From Thermoplasmata archaeon (lineage in GTDB: Archaea; Thermoplasmatota; Thermoplasmata; UBA184): 7,487 nucleotides of DNA. Shown one piece after another: positions 5,558 through 7,487 of this stretch. Positions within the stretch are counted from its first letter, which is position 1; each line of letters starts with the position of its first letter. The stretch lies in assembly GCA_030064695.1 (NCBI GenBank), contig JASHYV010000185.1:1-7487 (forward strand), in the 5' to 3' direction. The notes under the pieces were generated by a model that ran no database searches, was not told the origin of the DNA, and saw only the letters and a list, made by a program, of their open reading frames with translations. Position numbers and translations under genes: made by a program.

Positions 5558-6675
5558 CGGACCCCGCCTCGGACTCCCTCTCCGAACTGCGAGCGCGAGC
5601 TGCCCGGACCATCGTGACGAAGTACCTCAAGGTCCGCCCGGGCGAGAACGCGGTGCTCGAGTCGTGGGACCACACGATGCCGATCGCCGCCGCGATGGTC
5701 GACGCGGTGCGACGCGCGGGGGGACGCACCCTGCATATCCAGGAGGACGAGGCGGCGTGGTGGGCGGCGATCGACCGCAAGCAGAGCAAACTCCTCGGCG
5801 CGTCGAGCGAGCCCGAATGGGCCGCACTCAAGGCGGCCGATATCTTCGTCCACTTCTGGGGTCCCGGTGACACCGACCGCCTCGACAAGCTCCCGGAGGA
5901 GACGTTCGACCGGGCCCTCGGCTGGTTCTCGTCGTGGTATGGCGAGGCCCGAAAGGCCGGTCTGCGCGGAGCCCGGGTCACGATCGGGTTTGCGACGGAA
6001 GGGCGGGCCCGCGAGTGGGGCCTGGACCGCGACCAGTGGGAACGGGACATCCTCCGTGCCTGCCTCGCCGACCCCCAGGAGATGGCCCGACGCGGCGCGC
6101 GTCTCTCTCGGGCGCTCGCTCAGGGCACGAAGGTGCGGATCACGCACTCGAACGGTACGGATCTCGAAGTGCGTCTCGCCGGAACGCCGCCGCGCGTGCA
6201 CGACGGGACCCCCCACCCTCGGGACAAGCGGTACGGTCCGTCCGACATGTTGTCGCAGATACCGGGCGGGCGGGTGGACGTGGCGCTCGACTCGAAGACA
6301 GCCGAAGGTCGGATCCGGGCGAACCGCCGGACCAACATCTGGTGGTTCTGGAGCGCCGGCGGCACGCTCGAGTTCGCGGGTGGGCGGATGACCTCCTTCG
6401 CGTTTGAAAGTGGAGAGCCCGAGTTCGCCCGACGGTATCGGGCCGGTACCCCCGGCCGGGACCGAACCGGTGCGATCACGTTCGGGCTGAATCCGGTGCC
6501 GCGGGACGTGCCCAACTTGGAGACCGTGGAGGAGGGCTGCGTCACGCTCGTGGTCGGTCGGAACCAGCACCTCTACGGGCGCAATCGCTCGAACTTCATG
6601 AACTGGGTCTCGCTCGCCGGCGCCGACGTCGCGATCGACGGGGCGCCGGTGCTGCGGGCGGGCCGGTTCGTCTAG
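5554..6675 (+). CDS. M29 aminopeptidase-like protein, metal ligands apparently missing
   Basis: 373 residues with the overall plan of the M29 (AmpT/PepS) fold: an N-terminal α/β domain (KVRPGENAVLESWDH at 26-40, AADIFVHFWGP at 95-105), the helix LADPQEMARRGARLSRALAQG (from 171), IPGGRVDVALDSKTAEG (236-252), GRMTSFAFESG (277-287), ITFGLNP (308-314) and CVTLVVGRNQ (329-338). Aligned by these anchors to M29 enzymes as I remember them, the metal-binding residues are replaced: the first Glu by about Ser247, the GEF Glu by Ala307, the VH His by Thr331, and the HWD His and Asp by Asn350 and Val352. It may therefore be a non-peptidase relative with another substrate or a binding role. A GGGAGGG 6-7 nt upstream and a 4-nt overlap with the SRPBCC gene show tight coupling. 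Fold assignment fairly sure; activity unknown. Confidence 0.82.
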   Translation: MTDPASDSLSELRARAARTIVTKYLKVRPGENAVLESWDHTMPIAAAMVDAVRRAGGRTLHIQEDEAAWWAAIDRKQSKLLGASSEPEWAALKAADIFVHFWGPGDTDRLDKLPEETFDRALGWFSSWYGEARKAGLRGARVTIGFATEGRAREWGLDRDQWERDILRACLADPQEMARRGARLSRALAQGTKVRITHSNGTDLEVRLAGTPPRVHDGTPHPRDKRYGPSDMLSQIPGGRVDVALDSKTAEGRIRANRRTNIWWFWSAGGTLEFAGGRMTSFAFESGEPEFARRYRAGTPGRDRTGAITFGLNPVPRDVPNLETVEEGCVTLVVGRNQHLYGRNRSNFMNWVSLAGADVAIDGAPVLRAGRFV

Positions 6676-6708
6676 GGCGGCCGACTCCGACGTCGCGCAC
6701 CGCATCCG

Positions 6709-6716
6709 ATATACTC
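6709..6716 (+). promoter_or_regulatory. TATA-like box before the SDR-like gene
   Basis: ATATACTC stands out in GC-rich sequence within the 62-bp gap after the M29-like gene. Its centre is ~26 bp before the GTG at 6738, so this gene may have its own promoter rather than depend on the upstream operon. A Shine-Dalgarno-like GGAGGGAGGG (6726-6735) is also present, so both modes of initiation are possible. Confidence 0.45.
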
Positions 6717-6737
6717 GCGGGAGACGGAGGGAGGGAC

Positions 6738-7400
6738 GTGCGCGTCCTGATCTTCGGTGCCTCCGGCATGGTCGGCCAGGGGGTGCTGCGCGAGTGCCTC
6801 CTCGCTCCGGATGTGGAGCACGTGACCGCGGTGGTCCGCCGAGCGCTCCCGGCCGCCGGACCCAAGTTCGAGCAGATCGTGGTCGCCGACCCCGGTCATC
6901 TCGACGCGGTGGCCGACCGTCTCGGCGGCTACGACGCGTGCTTCTTTCCCCTCGGGATGTCGTCGGTCGGCCGTACGGAAGCGGAGTTCAGCCGCGTCAC
7001 GTACGACCTCACCCTCGGGGCCGCACGCACCGTCGTGGAGCGGAACCCGGGACGGTTGACCTTCGTCTACGTATCGGGAGCGGGCACGGATTCCACCGAG
7101 CAGGGCCCGAGGATGTGGGCCCGCGTCAAGGGCCGTACGGAGAACGCGCTCCTCCGTCTTCCGTTCCGCCGGGCCTACATGCTGCGGCCGGGCGTCATCC
7201 AGCCTCGACACGGGATCCGCTCGCGTACCGCGCTCTACCGGCTGGGGTACATCGTGCTCTGGCCCGTCGCGGTCCTCCTGGTCGCGATCGGCCGTGCGAC
7301 CACCACCGACCGGGTGGGCCGAGCGATGCTCCAGCTGGCGCGGGCGGGCTATCCGCAGGCGGTCCTCGGCACCCGGGACATCAACAGGATCGGCCGGTAA
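6738..7400 (+). CDS. Atypical SDR / NAD(P)-binding Rossmann protein
   Basis: 220 residues. The N-terminus is a Rossmann dinucleotide-binding fold with the GASGMVGQG motif (7-15), matching the TGxxGxxG pattern of atypical short-chain dehydrogenases. Further blocks are PLGMSSVGRTEAEFSRVTYDLTL (from 71), FVYVSGAGTDS (109-119), MWARVKGRTENALL (126-139) and LRPGVIQPR (149-157). In the usual SDR YxxxK pair the tyrosine position is Trp127, followed by Lys131; this W-x3-K form occurs in YwnB- and HTATIP2-like relatives, so catalysis of the classical kind is doubtful. Residues ~170-185 are hydrophobic (YIVLWPVAVLLVAIG) and may form a membrane-associated helix. The GTG at 6738 follows a strong purine-rich GGAGGGAGGG. 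The substrate cannot be inferred. Confidence 0.88.
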   Translation: MRVLIFGASGMVGQGVLRECLLAPDVEHVTAVVRRALPAAGPKFEQIVVADPGHLDAVADRLGGYDACFFPLGMSSVGRTEAEFSRVTYDLTLGAARTVVERNPGRLTFVYVSGAGTDSTEQGPRMWARVKGRTENALLRLPFRRAYMLRPGVIQPRHGIRSRTALYRLGYIVLWPVAVLLVAIGRATTTDRVGRAMLQLARAGYPQAVLGTRDINRIGR

Positions 7401-7487
7401 CGCCGCGGCACACATTGTCCGCCGGGCCGGTCCCGGTCCCTCGAGGTCGCGGACCCGGGGACGGCAGATCGGCCCCCAGTAAGCCAT
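7401..7487. other. Right-edge intergenic sequence without a supported gene
   Basis: The last 87 bp contain no coding stretch I can support. GTCCCGGTCC (7430-7439) can pair with GGACC...GGGAC (7451-7455, 7458-7462) with a two-base bulge, an imperfect hairpin in very GC-rich sequence and without a T-tract. A minus-strand ATG at 7487 opens a frame that runs through the SDR gene and has no protein features. Confidence 0.4.

Noticed and set aside
5170..6705. Minus-strand open frame (511 codons) opposite the SRPBCC and M29-like genes
   Set aside because: It crosses two coupled genes in antisense and has no recognisable domain.
7430..7462. Hairpin after the SDR gene as a terminator
   Set aside because: The stem is imperfect with a bulge, lacks a T-tract, and such pairings are common by chance at this GC content.
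6672..7487. Minus-strand open frame entering from the right edge over the SDR gene
   Set aside because: The opposite strand carries a clear Rossmann protein with a good start; this frame is Arg/Pro-rich and motif-free.

Overview
The window looks like part of a high-GC archaeal chromosome. Three things suggest this. The Obg/YchF-type GTPase at the left edge carries the archaeal-style cysteine-bearing insert. Two genes have TATA-like boxes about 20-26 bp upstream of their start codons, as in archaeal leaderless promoters. Shine-Dalgarno motifs appear mainly at genes inside operons. A GC-rich member of the Thermoplasmatota (for example a soil lineage) would fit, but that placement is an inference. 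I found no rRNA, tRNA, CRISPR array, transposase, integrase or phage gene. Strong third-position GC bias creates long antisense open frames, which I left out.

Layout. (1) Positions 1-1761, minus strand: a likely operon, read from right to left. It encodes a ribbon-helix-helix regulator (1761-1363), a 75-residue zinc-ribbon-like protein (1341-1114) overlapping the next gene, a PduO-type cobalamin adenosyltransferase (1201-626), and an archaeal YchF/Obg-like P-loop NTPase (610 to beyond the left edge). A compact promoter with an inverted repeat between TATA box and GTG lies at 1762-1791. (2) Positions 1916-2131, plus strand: a four-cysteine mini-protein preceded by a tandem 17-bp repeat. (3) Positions 4394-2201, minus strand: a two-gene operon of a GT4 glycosyltransferase, distantly trehalose-synthase (TreT)-like, followed 4 nt later by an MscS-type mechanosensitive channel. 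(4) Positions 4395-4661: a 267-bp divergent intergenic region ending in a palindromic TATA element. (5) Positions 4662-6675, plus strand: a tightly coupled operon of an ArsR-type repressor, an AHSA1/SRPBCC-domain protein and an M29-aminopeptidase-like protein that seems to have lost the family's metal ligands. (6) Positions 6738-7400, plus strand: an atypical SDR/NAD(P)-binding protein. The last 87 bp contain no gene I can support.

How the parts may work together. The ArsR repressor probably controls its own operon through the palindrome over its TATA box. The SRPBCC protein and the M29-like protein would be its co-expressed effectors, possibly binding or acting on a small molecule. The RHH protein probably represses its own operon, which links a vitamin B12 step to a housekeeping NTPase. 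The GT4-MscS pair could join making a compatible solute or glycan with osmotic release. The candidates most worth following up are the metal-site-less M29 homologue in an ArsR-SRPBCC operon and the two self-regulatory promoter architectures. I see no clearly new defence or mobile system.
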